A stretch of 64,000 nucleotides of DNA, from contig JAGTTD010000001.1 of NCBI GenBank assembly GCA_018398585.1, positions 23,115,438 to 23,179,437 on the forward strand. The letters run 5' to 3'. This DNA is from Simmondsia chinensis. Taxonomy: Eukaryota; Streptophyta; Magnoliopsida; Caryophyllales; Simmondsiaceae. A program made the translations under genes and the position numbers. Positions within the stretch are counted from its first letter, which is position 1. Each line of letters begins with the position of its first letter. Under the pieces are notes generated by a model. It saw only the letters and a list, made by a program, of their open reading frames with translations, searched no databases and was not told where the DNA came from. This document shows positions 1 to 11,820 of the stretch, piece by piece.

Positions 1-1760
1 TACTGCTAATGACACCCCCACATCATTCCTAATCAGTAGTATATTGTTGACATACGATACCAAGAAAGTCACTACTTTCTATTAATGTCGTTTGTACATG
101 CATGTTTTGTTCAACCAATTGCTCAAAACTATGAGACTTAATTGATTCATTGTGACTAAAAGGATCAGATTCAATGCCACGGTCAACCACTAAAAGTTCC
201 CGGAACCTATCAAGTGTCCTGACAATCATCCCACAACACCTAAGCTCTCGTGTACCTGGAACATTCTCGTTCCTATCAATAGGTGCATCTGATGCATCCA
301 TTATGTCTTGAGTTGTGTCTAGCTGTTCAGAATTAGTGTCATTTTCTTTTAATTCTTATAATACTATTTTATTTTTGGTTTTTTAGTTTACTTGCAAAAT
401 CCTTCTATAAGTATTTTGCACTTACATTTATTAAGAACTTTTTGTTCAAAAGAACTGTAGGAAAGACCGTCCTTGTTCTTTTGGGATAACCCCAAAAAGA
501 GATTGGTAAGATAGCATGACTCATCATGGATCTTACCCTCTCTAACAATGTCATATTCCTTCTTTCTGCAACACTATTCTGCTACAGTGTACTCGGAGCA
601 GAAAGCTGAGATTTTATCCCATTTGCAATTATGAAATTAGAAACTCACCCGAACGATATTCACCATTTCGATCTAATCGAAGTGACTAAACTTGTTTACC
701 TAATTACTTGTCAACTTCAACTTTGTACTCTTTGAACTTTTCAAAAGAGTCCGATTTATGTCTCATTAGGTAAACATGTCTATACCTTGAGTAATCATTA
801 GTAAATATGATGAAGTACTCATACCCACCACTTATTTGAACATTCATTGGTCCATATATATATATGTGAACTGGCTCAAGCAAGTCACCAATCTTTTTAC
901 CTTTACTCTAAAAGATAAACTTGGTCACCTTTCATTCTATGTAGAATTCACAAACCTCTATCAGTCCATCTTTTACTAGTTTTTGGATCCTGTTTGAATT
1001 AGTGTGGCCTAAACATTGGTGCCATGTATAGATATTATCCCTTTCAAGGTGTTTTCTTTTAGGGGATTGAACAAGTGAGCTTGTTTTAGATTCTTTTAAA
1101 CAAATATGAGAGTTTTGATCAATACACCACTAATACATGTATATTTTGCAAATTTATTTAAAAAAATCATAATCAAAATTAACTGAATAATAATTATTCA
1201 TAAAATGAGATACAAAAATTAAATTCCTGTGTAGAGTAGCTACACATCAATAATCCTTTAAAATCAAAAACTCTAACACTAAAGACCAAGCCAACATCTC
1301 CTACACTTAAGACCACTACTCTTGTAGTGTCCCTGACCATTAGGTATAGCTCTCCATCATGTTGCCTCTTGGTTGGCCTGAACCCCTTAACATATTATAG
1401 ACATGGTCAATTGAACCTGAGTCCACACACCAGGAACCTAGTGGCTCTCAACTGTGCATGGCTCAACTAAGTAAGATATCAACATATCTTCACGAGATAG
1501 CTTAGTAGTCTTTCTAAGAAGAGAAGCTCAGTACTTGGTACAGTTTTTTTTTTTTCAGTGGTCAGTCTTCCCGCAAAAGAAACACTTTCCTTTTACCAAC
1601 CTTTTTATGGACTTCATTGCTACACTAGCAATCTTGCCCTTTCTGATCCTTCCAGTAGCTCCCTTGTGAGTAATAACTAAGTCCAACTTGGTTCTTCTAG
1701 GAAAAATAATTTGATCCAATGAGTTTTAATAATCATTAGTAATCAAGTGAAGTTCACCAG
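1..1760 (-). pseudogene. Decayed Copia gag-pol of element A (RT, integrase, protease, zinc knuckle)
   Basis: From right to left on the minus strand I see a gag zinc knuckle (CFFCGKTDH, near 1568-1600), the aspartic protease motif VDSGS (near 1405-1433), and the integrase stretch with GEYRSGEF (near 640-662). The integrase then jumps from the segment ending SFWG to one starting YPKRT, so the C-terminal half is missing. An open stretch at 301-29 follows (linker, IVRT...DRGIESDPFSHNE) and runs directly into IKSHSFEQ. This skips about 200 residues of reverse transcriptase, including the first catalytic aspartate block. The polymerase box reads YVNN instead of YVDD near 40-53. Frameshifts and stops are frequent. 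This is a dead copy and also a deletion derivative. Confidence 0.85.
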
Positions 1761-1899
1761 TCGTATACACTTCAAAATATTTTAAATGCAAACATTCGTG
1801 TAATTGTCTAACAAGAGTCATGTATAATGCAGTGATATCTATTGTTTCAATTTAGCATACACAATCGATCTGATGTCCACTAAACTGTACTATCATGCA

Positions 1900-3560
1900 T
1901 ACAATGATGACCCAAACACACCACTCGGCACACCCTGGCAGCGGGGTCGCACGAAGCTAGTTCTAGTGAGAACTATTCTCAATTAACATGTTTTCTTGTA
2001 ACTCTTACTAAACATGATTAACTCACCACTTTGCCTTAGTCTCTAACATAACACAACAGAGCTCCTCGGGGAGGCTAATGCATCATGCTAGTCAAGTGTA
2101 AACCATTACCTAAACCTCCATACAAATACATGTAATACTCCATGGCAGCGTGGTCTCATCGCTTCTTTACACTTTGGGAAGTCTAACCCTGTAATCTGCA
2201 AACCAACATCCTTCGCAGGGAGGTTTATCGATCTACTATACTGCTTGACCGGTAATGGAGACTGTGAGGTTACAACATTTGAAACCTCGCTCCCACTTGA
2301 TTTTTATAACTAGTGGTTTTTAATTAACTTGCATTTACAATCTGGATTATCTCATAACCTCCTTTAGAATCTCATTCTAAAATTAATCAATAAAATTAAT
2401 TATCTAATTTTAATTAAAACAGTACCAACATCTAATTTAGATTATCACATAATCGAATTTTTAGAATCCCATTCTAAAATTTGATCAATTAATAGAAATT
2501 AATTTTTATTAAAACAGTATCATAAATTTATATTATCTCAAAGTCTATTTTTTAGAATCTAATTTTGAAATTAAATTAATTAATAAAAATTAATTTCATT
2601 TAAAATCAGCAATGATTTAAAATTTAGACTATCACATAGTCTACTTTAAAACCTCATTCTAAAAATTAATAAGCTTAGACTATCCAATAGTTTAGTTTAG
2701 AATCTTATTCCAAAATTTAATTAATAAACTTTAACTTTTATTTTAAGATAGTATTGACTTAGACTATCGTATACTCTATTTTATAATCATATTCTAAAAC
2801 TAACTTAAATAACCTTTATTTAAAATAATACTGATCCACAGCATAAATTATCTTATAATCTAATTTAGAATCTAATTCTAAAAGAAATTAATTAATAAAA
2901 TAATTAATTCATAATTTGTTATGGAGATCAGTAAATAAATTATTATTACCTTTTTTTAAGATCTGACGCTGACGTCAAACTGACGTCAGCGTCAGTTTTT
3001 TTAAATTATAAAATTTTAAATTAAAGTAATTAATTTTAAAAAATAACTTCATCTAATCTTATTAGATCAATTTTATCCGATTTCACAAAACTAATTGAAT
3101 TTAATCTCATTAGATCAACTTTATCCAATTTTATAAAAATTAATTGAATCTAACCTCATTAGATAAATTTTATCCGATTTCGCAAATCATATCAAACATG
3201 CATAATCTTATTATACAAATATCATAATTCAAGTTTATAAATTGATATACCCGAATTAACGATTAATTCATTCACAATTTAAACAATTTAAACAATTTAA
3301 ACCGATACCATAAATAATCTAATTAATTATTAATTCTTCAACAATTTAGACAATTTAAACCGTTACTTTAAATAATCATCTGAATTAACTATTAATTCAT
3401 TATCGATTTAAATAATTTAAATCGAACCTTAGATTATTATCAATGTCCTATTAAACAAACTTTCATTCTTAATAAAATCTCTATTTTACTAAATTGCAAA
3501 TCTATTTATTTTGATCTTATTATACCTATTCATATATATTATGAATGTAATTAGAGACTA
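1900..3560 (-). repeat. Untranslated leader of element A: blocks of short hairpin repeats
   Basis: This stretch between the primer site and the gag remnant has no coding potential. It holds three successive families of imperfect tandem repeats. The first is built on TTAGAAT/ATTCTAA and TAGACTAT/ATAGTCTA stems (about 2330-2900), the second on TCTAAT/ATTAGA (about 3050-3180), the third on GATTTAAA/TTTAAATC-like stems (about 3270-3430). Most stems are separated by exactly three bases. The same order recurs in the leaders at 29253-30763, 35500-37268 and 46380-48160. Where N-terminal gag should be (1750-2300) nothing gag-like is readable. Confidence 0.75.
2963..2995. repeat. Perfect 15-bp-arm hairpin with 3-nt loop
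   Basis: The left arm is CTGACGCTGACGTCA, the loop is AAC, and the right arm is its exact reverse complement. It contains two TGACGTCA (CRE-type bZIP) palindromes. It is a GC-rich island in an AT-rich leader. Expanded but less perfect clusters of the same motif occur at about 29950-30070, 36530-36575 and 47385-47480. Confidence 0.95.
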
Positions 3561-3572
3561 GCTCTGATACCA
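3561..3572 (-). other. Primer binding site of element A (initiator tRNA-Met)
   Basis: On the minus strand it reads TGGTATCAGAGC, the complement of the plant initiator-Met tRNA 3' end used by many Copia elements. It starts two bases inside the LTR border. Confidence 0.9.
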
Positions 3573-3574
3573 AT

Positions 3575-5729
3575 TGTTAGGAAAAAGGTAACTTTAAATA
3601 AAATCTTTACCTAAGCGCCCGGTTAGAGAGTCACGCTTCGTGACACCTCCCGTGCGAAGCTCCTGGGAATAGGGTTATCTCTATTAATCCCATTGCTCTA
3701 ATACCGGTTATTGGGACGAATTTCAAAAACTCTCCTTAAAGTTTACGCAGCGGAAGGGTTTAGAATTCATAATTCTAAACCTAGGGTTGATTTAAATTTT
3801 CTAATTTTAAATCGACAGATTAAAATTCATAATTTTAATCTATGGATATGAATTCTTAATTTAGATCTACAAGCCTTTTACTCTAATACATTGATAACAA
3901 TACATAAACTTGAACAGGCATAATAATTAATACTGTAAATAAAAAGAAAAGCGAAACTAAAAGCGAAGGAAAGAAGAACATACCTGGATTTGCTCTAAAA
4001 TAAGAAAACCAGAAAATAATCATCTTCAGAAGAATACAAGAGATCGAGACCCCACGATCTTCTTTGCAATGACCTTGAATTACCCCGAGGGTGGACTCCG
4101 AAAAATATTAAACTATGAAAGAAAAATTTTAACGAAAAATTTTCTCTCTAATTAGGATTCTGAAACAATTCGAGAAACCCTAAAATAATTTATTTCAATT
4201 CAATACCAAACTTTGGAATAGGTACATTTATTTACAGTAGCATACCAGAGAGAAAAAACACCTGATTTTTTTATGTGGGATTGCCCAGTTTAAAATGAAA
4301 TGTAGCATTTAACACAGATATAAGCCAAAACGCAGTGTTTCAGTGAACAATACACGAGTCCCTTTGGCTTATCATTGCGTGCCACGTGGCGGCACGCGAT
4401 TGGTCATCGCTAGAAGGAGCGGATCGTGTCTTGGCAACCTAGCGCGACACGTTTGCCGATATGGGTAGACATGGATACCGCCTGGGATTTTTGCGATTTT
4501 CCTTTTTTTTTTTTGCTTAGTTTCCCACATGTAAAAATTCATCTTATGAATTTTAATTACTCAAAATTATTTTATTTTATAATTTTTAATTTTTATTCAT
4601 CTTATGAATAATGATTGGGAAAATTAATTTGCCCATCACATGGATAAATAATTCATCTCATGAATTCTTTAATATTTTTCCGATGGCGACAAATACGGAG
4701 GCTTGTGTAGGGACCCCAGGGATAGTTTAAATCTAGCTCCAAATAGGTTAAATCAATCATCTCATGAAGTAATTTAATTACCATTTAATGAGACTTAATT
4801 CCACAAAATAAATCTCACTGCACTCCAAACTTAAACCATTTATTCGATATTTTCCTAATAGACTGTATTGATGACAACAACCCCTCCACTAGATGTCCAT
4901 GACAAAGGGTAAATATAACTACTACCATTATCCTTCTCACAGCTTCTCCATTAGTTACCGACTTGCCCTTCACTGAATAATCCATTTCTACTTGAACATA
5001 TTCATAGTATAAATCCCAAATGTCAAATATTTGGAATACTTTGGCCAAAGTTTCTGAACTATTCAAATATTTGAGAATCAACTAAGGGGACATCTATATC
5101 TCATAAGAGAATGTAGATTCCCTACTGAATACCTGATTCTTGTTACACTTCACGCCGCTACCCAGTGTATGTGGGAATTCAGTCATGCATTTAGACCTTA
5201 CTTATAGTACACCAAAGTAACTAACATTCCATGTACAAGTCCAGAATACTCTCCGGATTTAGAGTCATCGTTCAAATAGTGCAACATGAATCACTCATCT
5301 CCAATAGTAGTCTAGAAACAAGTAATCCATATGGTCCAACTCCGTGTGTCAATCTTATTAAACACACCAACATAAAACTTTTGGATCACCATCCACAAGA
5401 CCAAGACAATTCATCTAAAGTGTCATGTTATAGCCTTAGCATACAAGTGGTCCAAACTTGTCTTCGACTTTGAGTTTTTCAAAGAACAATCTATATCATT
5501 TGTTCCAAGTCTATCTGTGGCTTAGTCTCATAAATCACTTAGAACAAATATGTAAATTGCAGTCTGAAGACTACACCCATCTCATGGATGTTTCCAAAAA
5601 GAAAATCACATGCTGTATAAATGCTCGCTTACACAAATTTAACACAGAAATGACTGGAACTTCAATTTTATTTATTAATAGAATTATATAAATAGAATAA
5701 ATCTGTATTTTAGGATACTATTCCTAACA
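3575..5729 (-). repeat. 5' LTR of element A (2155 bp)
   Basis: It begins TGTTAGGA and ends TCCTAACA on the plus strand, a perfect 8-bp terminal inverted repeat with canonical TG..CA ends. It lies directly beside the primer site. Four triloop hairpins sit within 4533-4667 (for example AAAATTCAT, CTT, ATGAATTTT). Another, GTCACG-CTT-CGTGAC, is at 3630-3644. It is homologous over its length to the LTRs of G and H but lacks their inserted block near the left end. Confidence 0.93.
4381..4390. promoter_or_regulatory. Palindromic G-box GCCACGTGGC in LTR of A
   Basis: A perfect 10-bp palindrome centred on CACGTG, the core bound by plant bZIP and bHLH factors. It lies about 145 bp upstream (minus-strand sense) of a degenerate TATA-like TGTAAATAAATG at 4224-4235. 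The same box recurs at equivalent positions in the other LTRs. Promoter function is inferred. Confidence 0.6.
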
Positions 5730-7795
5730 AGGCTATGTTAACGGCCTGTCATTTTTTAAATCGAGTTCCAAACAAGAAAAGTAAAATAACCCTATATGAA
5801 CATTGGAATGGTCAACCCCCGAAGTTGAGTTATCTTAAAATGTGGGGGTGTAGGGCAGTCGTTAAAGTCCCTAAACCTAAACGTAAAAAGTTAGGTGAGG
5901 GAGGCATCGATACTATATTTGTTGGATATGCGCCATAGAGTAAGGCGTATGGAATCCATGTAATTGAGCCAAACGATTATATCAACGTTAATACCATAAT
6001 AGAATCGAGAGATGCCATTTTTGATGAGAATCGGTTTATCTCTATCCCCCGACTAAGGGATTATGTACCGGTTGAGAATGACACCCTAGTGTTTTATGAT
6101 GATGATGATTGTCATGAGAGGGGGCAAGTCCCTAAAAATGCTCTAGAACTCTGAAGGAGTACAAGAGCAAGGAAAGAAAAATCTTTCGGATCGGACTTTT
6201 ACACATTTTTGGTAGAAGGTTTGAGTAATGAGATGGACCCCTTGATTCCATATTGTTGTGTCATGGAAGTAGACCCCATGACGTTTGATGAGGCCATGAG
6301 GTCTCATGATGCCTCCTTTTGGAGAAAGGCGATAAATGATGAGATGGATTCCATCATGAGAACCAATACCTGGGTATTGGTGGATCTTCCACGAGGTAGC
6401 AAGCCTATCGGGAGCAAATGGATCTTCAAGAATAAGATGAAAGTCGATGGAACTATAGATAAGTTCAAAGCCTGATTGGTAGCTAAAGGGTTTACCTAAA
6501 AATATGGGTTAGACTACTTTGATACACATGCCCCGATGGCGAGAATATCGACTATAAGAGTCTTGATCGCTCTTGCCTCTATTTATAAACTAGTGATTCA
6601 CCAAATAGATGTCAAAACGACATTTCTGAATGGTGAACTAGAAGAGGAGGTGTATATGAAACAGCCGGGAGGTTTTGTTGTTCTGGGTCAAGAGATAAAG
6701 TTATGTAAACTTATACGCTCTCTGTATGGGCTAAATCAAACCCTGAAGCAATGGCACCAGAAATTTGATCAAGTTGTTCTAAACAACGGATTCATTATAA
6801 ATGAATCGGATAAGTGTGTCTATAGCAAGTTTGAGAATGGCAAAGGTGTCATGATCAGTTTATATGTCGATGACATGTTAATTTTCAGAACTGGTAGAGA
6901 AAACTAAACAGTTTCTCTCGGTGAACTTTGCTATGAAAGACATGGGTGAGGCTGATCCTCGGTATAAGGATTGTAAGGAATGGTGATGCAATATCCTTAA
7001 CATAGTCTCACTACATTGAAAAAGTGTTGAATACATTCAACTGTGGGGCATGTGCACTGGTGTCTACTCCAATGGACCCTAATGTGAAACTAGTACCGAA
7101 TGTGGCACTCCTCTATCACAGTTGGAGTATGCCCGAGTCATGGGATGTCTCATGTATGCCATGACTTGCAGTACGCCTGATATAGCCTATGCTGTGGGAA
7201 AGCTAAGTAGATATACTAACAGTCCGAGTATATTACATTGGCATGCGATGTATAGAGTACTGAAGTACCTTAAGAGTACCATGAAACATGGTATTTCTTA
7301 TGTAGGATATCCTTCTATTTTGGAAGGATACTCTGATGCCGGTTGGATCTTCGATGTAGAAGATCATGCATCCACAAGCAGATGGGTATTTCTGCTTGGT
7401 GGGGGTGTTGTTTTTTGGGGTTCCAAGAAAAAGACGTGTATAACTGACTCTACAATGGCGGCATAGTTTATAGCTCTTGCTTTTGCAGCTGAAGAAGCCA
7501 AGTGATTAAAGGATCTCTTGTATGAGATTCCTTAGTGGCCAAAGCTGATCTCAACGATATCTATCCATTGTAATAGTCAGGCTACGCTATCGAAAGTATA
7601 CAGTGGGGTGTACAACGGGAAGTCCAGACACATAGGTGTAAGACACAGTATAGTGAGACAACTTATTCAAGAAGGTGTCATCACTGTGGACTTTGTGAGA
7701 ACCAATCAGAATCTAGCGGATCCATTTATTTTAAGGCCTAGCGAGAGACTTAGTTCTGAAAACTACTGAAGGGATGGGGTTGAAACCTGTCATTA
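5730..7795 (+). pseudogene. Copia B pol: integrase C-terminus, reverse transcriptase, RNase H (broken)
   Basis: The reading opens with the integrase C-terminal region (TACHFLNRVPNKK, GCRAVVKV; 5735-5938, ending in a stop). It continues through a linker to the RT start (NTWVLVDLPRGSKPIGSKW, near 6364-6420). RT motif A (IDVKTTFLNGELEEEVYMKQ, near 6606-6663) and the polymerase box YVDD (near 6862-6873) are both intact. RNase H follows (GCLMYAMTCSTPDIAYAVGK; GYSDAGW; 7122-7466), then the pol tail NLADPF near 7710. In-frame stops occur at 5936, 6474 (FKA-stop where the family has FKAR, consistent with CGA to TGA) and 7464, and a frameshift near 6900. The normal product is a replication polyprotein; this copy cannot encode it. 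Confidence 0.92.
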
Positions 7796-8361
7796 TTAGT
7801 TGCCCATGATAAGCCCTCAACTTGACGCCTGGTATGACGTCAGGTCTCGGGTTCAATAAGTGAGATTTATCATTCGTGTGACTGCAAGCACTAAAAGAGA
7901 ATTTTTCCATCCCACGTGAGAAGTGCTTGGTTACATGCATCAAAGAATCTAAGAGGATGAGCCTATGCTCTTAATGGACAATGTCGAGTCGCAGGGACAT
8001 AATCAGTGGGGTCCACCGTAGTGAGTGTGAAGTTGGGCCGCTTCAAGGGGTGATTTTTGACAAAGGGTTTGGCCCTGAAACACTCGCGAAGGATTCTAGA
8101 CACAAGGCTTTATATGTGTTGATTTGGGAGTTATAGGGTGTGTACGAGGAGTACGCCTTGTGCGTGATGACATAGCCGGTTAGTCAAATGGGTTGTATAG
8201 TTCGAAGCTTCGTCTACCACTTTCGATCTGATTAATTGTAACGATGTCTTCACTAGCTGGGGGATCAATCGAGAGACACCCTCATTGATGCACAATAAGG
8301 CCTCCTTTAATTTAGAGATGTTATATGTGAGAATGATTGTATTTCGAAAATGGTGGAGGAA
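7796..8361 (+). other. 3' noncoding spacer and polypurine tract of Copia B
   Basis: No reading frame here resembles a known protein. The last 12 bases contain GGTGGAGGA immediately before the LTR, a typical Copia polypurine tract. The overlapping short ORFs on both strands look fortuitous. Confidence 0.6.
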
Positions 8362-8984
8362 TGTTGATGTATTTTCAAAACGACAATTATTGATGCAGTG
8401 TTTGAGATTTGTCCCGATGTTGTTTAACATGTTTTTACTTGTATGGGATGTGTGTCGACACATAGGGCTCGTGTGTCGACAAACAATCTTACAGAATGAA
8501 AATGCAGAGTTGTGTGTCGACAGACAGAGCCCGTGTATCAACACACAATCTTACAGAAACACACGGAACAGAGCTGTGTGTCTACACACAGGGCCAATTT
8601 TTGGCAGTTTCGGTTCGCAGCCTTTCCCGGTTTTTGGCGCCCCTTTTTGGGGTGTTTCTTAGGACGTCTCTCTTCATTGTTTTCACATATATTCTCCCCT
8701 TTGTTTAGATTTAGAGAGACTTGAATCATTTTGAAAACATAAGAGAGAATATTGTAAGAACTTGTGATTAAAAGTGTTGAAAGTTCTTGGGAAAAACATC
8801 ATTCTCATTCATCTCTTTTGTCTCTCCCTTTACACACTTTCACTTCATCGTTTTGGTTGTCATTGTATCCCTGAGACTATTTCCTACGCTGAAATAAGTC
8901 TTAAGAAAAGTGACTACGCGGCCTCGACACCTGAGATCTCTAGGATACTCGTTCTTGCAAGTTTTGCAAGAGTTTACACCAACG
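8362..8984 (+). repeat. 3' LTR of Copia B (about 623 bp)
   Basis: It starts TGTTGATGTA right after the polypurine tract and ends TACACCAACG. This nearly completes a 10-bp terminal inverted repeat, with the final CA changed to CG. It has no relationship to the 2.2-kb LTRs of A, G and H. With only one LTR in the window the ends are inferred from the PPT and the inverted repeat. Confidence 0.7.
8448..8600 (+). repeat. Two copies of a ~61-bp repeat rich in TGTGTCGACA palindromes
   Basis: A unit beginning AGGGCTCGTGTGTCGACA (8464) recurs from 8525 in altered form (AGAGCCCGTGTATCAACA). Both copies run on through CAATCTTACAGAA. GTGTGTCGACA-type palindromes flank each copy. The block sits in the U3 part of the LTR of B. 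Confidence 0.75.
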
Positions 8985-11820
8985 TTGTATTATATGCAAT
9001 TTTAGCTTTTTTAAATATATAACCTATTTATCATGAAGGCATGTGGACTTTAATGGAAAGAGAGTAACGAAAATAGATAGCTACCCCCAACAGTAGAAGT
9101 GCATGTCCCAATTTGGGTTTGATTTGCATGATTAGGTGTGCGTAGCCATGGAGAGTTGGAACTTTAACCCCTTTGAGTACAAAACTATAAGATGTTGTAT
9201 GCAATATGTGAATATGTGGTTTTTCTTTTTCTTTTTTTTTTTTCCTTTTATGATATGAATATGTTGGTTATGTTAATATCCATGTGGAAGATTTGGTGGT
9301 GAAAATAAAAGTGATAGTTACCTTATTCAAAATATCTGAAGATTTGAATATCGATCTATATGCTTTCCATCTTGTATGGAAAATATTTGAAGATTTAAAT
9401 ATGGTCTCTTCGAGATATGGCAGCTTTTGTATTATAAGTTTTCTCTCGCTACTCATCGAAAAAAAAATCTTAAAGAAAAATCACTTATCCTATCTTGTTT
9501 ATCGATTAATCATATTCTTATCTATTGCGAGTCATTTAAACATGTTTTGACTCTTGAATTAAATGTTTGAATTTTTAAGTGTCCGACAAAGTTGTCACTA
9601 CAGCTTGATAAAGGTTAGATGTTGAATATGGTTCTCGATGATATTAATATGTCATAGACAAGGATGAAATAGTGCCCCATAGGTATAATTTTATGAACTA
9701 TTTATGCATCCTGAGATAAAAAATAATTGGTTTATGAAGTTTAAAAAAAAAGGTTATTAACAAGTTCTCCTATAGTTTAAAATGATTTTACGTGAATGTG
9801 GTACTACTATTTATGAGAAAAAAATCACTAATCTATTAGTGATTAAATACATGCATAAACTTATGGTTGTAGCACATTTCAGTAGTAGAATATCGTGAAG
9901 AGGTCATTACGTGACCTCTTTGATTTATGTGAGTATATGTGCTTGTGCTCCAAGAAATATTATCAAGGTGGACTTACACTATTGTAAATTCGGCTTAAAC
10001 TTGCAGAATGTGGGGTCGTGACTTTTGGTCTTTGTGAAAGCTCAAGAGTGTAAAAGTGACAATCACACCAAAAGTACCTTTGAAAACATAAAGTCTATAA
10101 CCAAGTTGTTTGGTAACATTTGGAGAACTTTTATAAAGAAACTATTTAAATGCTGCATTGTGTCAGTTTTAAAAGTCTATTTCAAATAAAACTAATTTGA
10201 TATAATTTTGGTTATATCATACTTGTGATTAGAGTAAAATGTAGTAATTTATAACTTGAGTTTGAAACATTATTGAAGAGTTTTAACATTCAGTTTGAAA
10301 CATTATTGAAGAGTTTTAACATTCATTTTCTCAAAAAAAAAAAAAAAAAAAGGTATGAGTGCATGAGTGCATAAATTACGCTTTGGTTTGCAACCTCCGA
10401 AGTTAATTGGGAGAACATCTAAAAGAAAAAAAAAACGTGGGCTAACTTATATATATTTGCATAATTGATTAAGTAAATTCATTTACTTATGTTTTCTTGT
10501 TATTTGTTGAATGAAATGTACTCAAAAATTTGCAAAAGTCATCTCACTCATTTACAAAAGTTTGCTGGAAAAAAAAAAAGAGACGGTGATTTTTAATTTT
10601 GTGCATAATAGTATTGCACATGTGTGAAGATATAATTTATCAAAACTCTAATATGTTGAGCGGCACGTTTGGGCACGTCCTTGGACCTTGACGTGACTAG
10701 AAAAATGTAGGGGTAGTCTATTTCTTAGAAAAAAGGGTTATTATATTATTTATGTTGCTACTTATTGAATTATGTCCATTTGTGCTATTATAACTACACT
10801 GACAAGTAGTACAGTTGCATATGATACTTAAATTTGAATTTGCTATATGTGACATATTCCACTTTAACAATTATATGATGATTGTGTGGCCCGTTAGGCT
10901 ATAATTTTGGTATTGTGGTTGATAATTTTTTCACAAGGTTACAAATGCATACTCAACTAATTTGAGCTGAGCAATTGAAAGATGCTTAATATAAAAGGGT
11001 AACAGAAGTGATGTGCATTAAGAAATTAGAGAATGAGGATTTTGGTTAAGTGAAAATATAGCCATTATACTTGGAAATAATTGAGGATATTTGGCAATTA
11101 AATTTTGATGAAATTTGCAAAGTGATTGACTATAAGAATTTGATTAAAAATTCAAGTCAATTACCTAAGACTTTGAAATACATTTATAAGTAGTTGAGCC
11201 TATTAAAATATTTGGGTTCATGATACATTCAAAGTTAAAAATGGGCACAGTCGGTTGATTTTGGATGTTTTAGGAAACCTATTTCCACTCAATTTTGATT
11301 CAATTCAAATAATATTGGCCGATTCTCTATTTAGTTTTTGAACCATAAATTATGGCCATTTTTTAAATATATATTTGAAACCACTTATAGATTTTGATGA
11401 TCGAGTTAGTGTTGTGAGCTTAACTCAGGTCTATGTTGATTTGAACCAGTGTGGTCAATTATGGGTAATACCTATTTGATGTTTCCATGTGAAGTTTGTT
11501 TAAAGTCATTGATTAAGTGAATACAAGGATTATTTTTGAAAAGGCAGTAAATGGTCAGAAAAAAAGAGAGCAACCAAAAAAAAAAAAAAAAAAATGGAAG
11601 GGAAAGCACTTATATTAGCACCTTGTTGAAAGGAAATACCTTGTATTACATTAAGATGAAATGCCATTGGGAAATGGCAATTTGGTATTTTTTTGTTACT
11701 TTTATTAAAGACATTCTTCATGCGGTTTTGCTATATGGCATTCTGGAGATTGTATGAATATTTGAAAGGATTAATGAATGTCTTATACTTAAGTGGCTTT
11801 TATTATGTTATAAACGTATG
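8985..11820. other. AT-rich stretch without recognisable genes
   Basis: Only short, unsupported ORFs occur here. Visible structure includes a 9-bp perfect inverted repeat (AAGAGGTCA, 5-bp spacer) at 9898-9920, a 33-bp tandem duplication at 10260-10325, and A-runs near 10334 and 11578. It may include the decayed internal region of Copia element C, but I could not recognise motifs. Confidence 0.4.
10260..10325. repeat. 33-bp tandem duplication
   Basis: The unit starting GTTTGAAACATTATTGAAG is present twice, back to back, with no visible mismatch. It is followed within 10 bp by a long A-run. Confidence 0.9.

Larger units (their letters stand above)
1..5729 (-). mobile_element. Copia LTR retrotransposon A, 5' half (left part outside window)
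   Basis: Read on the minus strand the order is 5' LTR (5729 to 3575), primer binding site, hairpin-rich leader, then broken gag, protease, integrase and reverse transcriptase down to base 1. The 3' end and 3' LTR lie off the left edge. Internal sequence matches G (33036-37268) and H (43805-48160), so the three are one family. The right end abuts base 5730, inside the integrase reading frame of Copia element B, so A is an insertion into B. The 5-bp target duplicate should be AGGCT (5730-5734); the other copy is outside the window. A lacks the roughly 95-bp block found near the LTR end in G and H, so it belongs to a sister subfamily. Confidence 0.9.
5730..8984 (+). mobile_element. Copia LTR retrotransposon B, 3' half
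   Basis: This plus-strand element starts mid-integrase at 5730, exactly where LTR A ends. It continues through reverse transcriptase and RNase H, a noncoding spacer, a polypurine tract and a 3' LTR. Its pol sequence differs from the A/G/H family and keeps the RT motifs those lack. The upstream half is expected on the far side of element A, outside the window. Confidence 0.85.

Noticed and set aside
3561..3572. tRNA gene remnants at the TGGTATCAGAGC sites
   Set aside because: Only 12 nt match a tRNA 3' end and each lies at an LTR border, so they are primer binding sites.
4815..5691. ORFs of 77-88 codons repeated at 28718, 39023 and 42813
   Set aside because: They are LTR U3 sequence repeated in every copy. 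The reading frames are not conserved between copies.
8131..8729. Cluster of overlapping ORFs on both strands
   Set aside because: They cover the spacer and LTR of Copia B. The overlap in five frames reflects low stop density and repeats, not genes.
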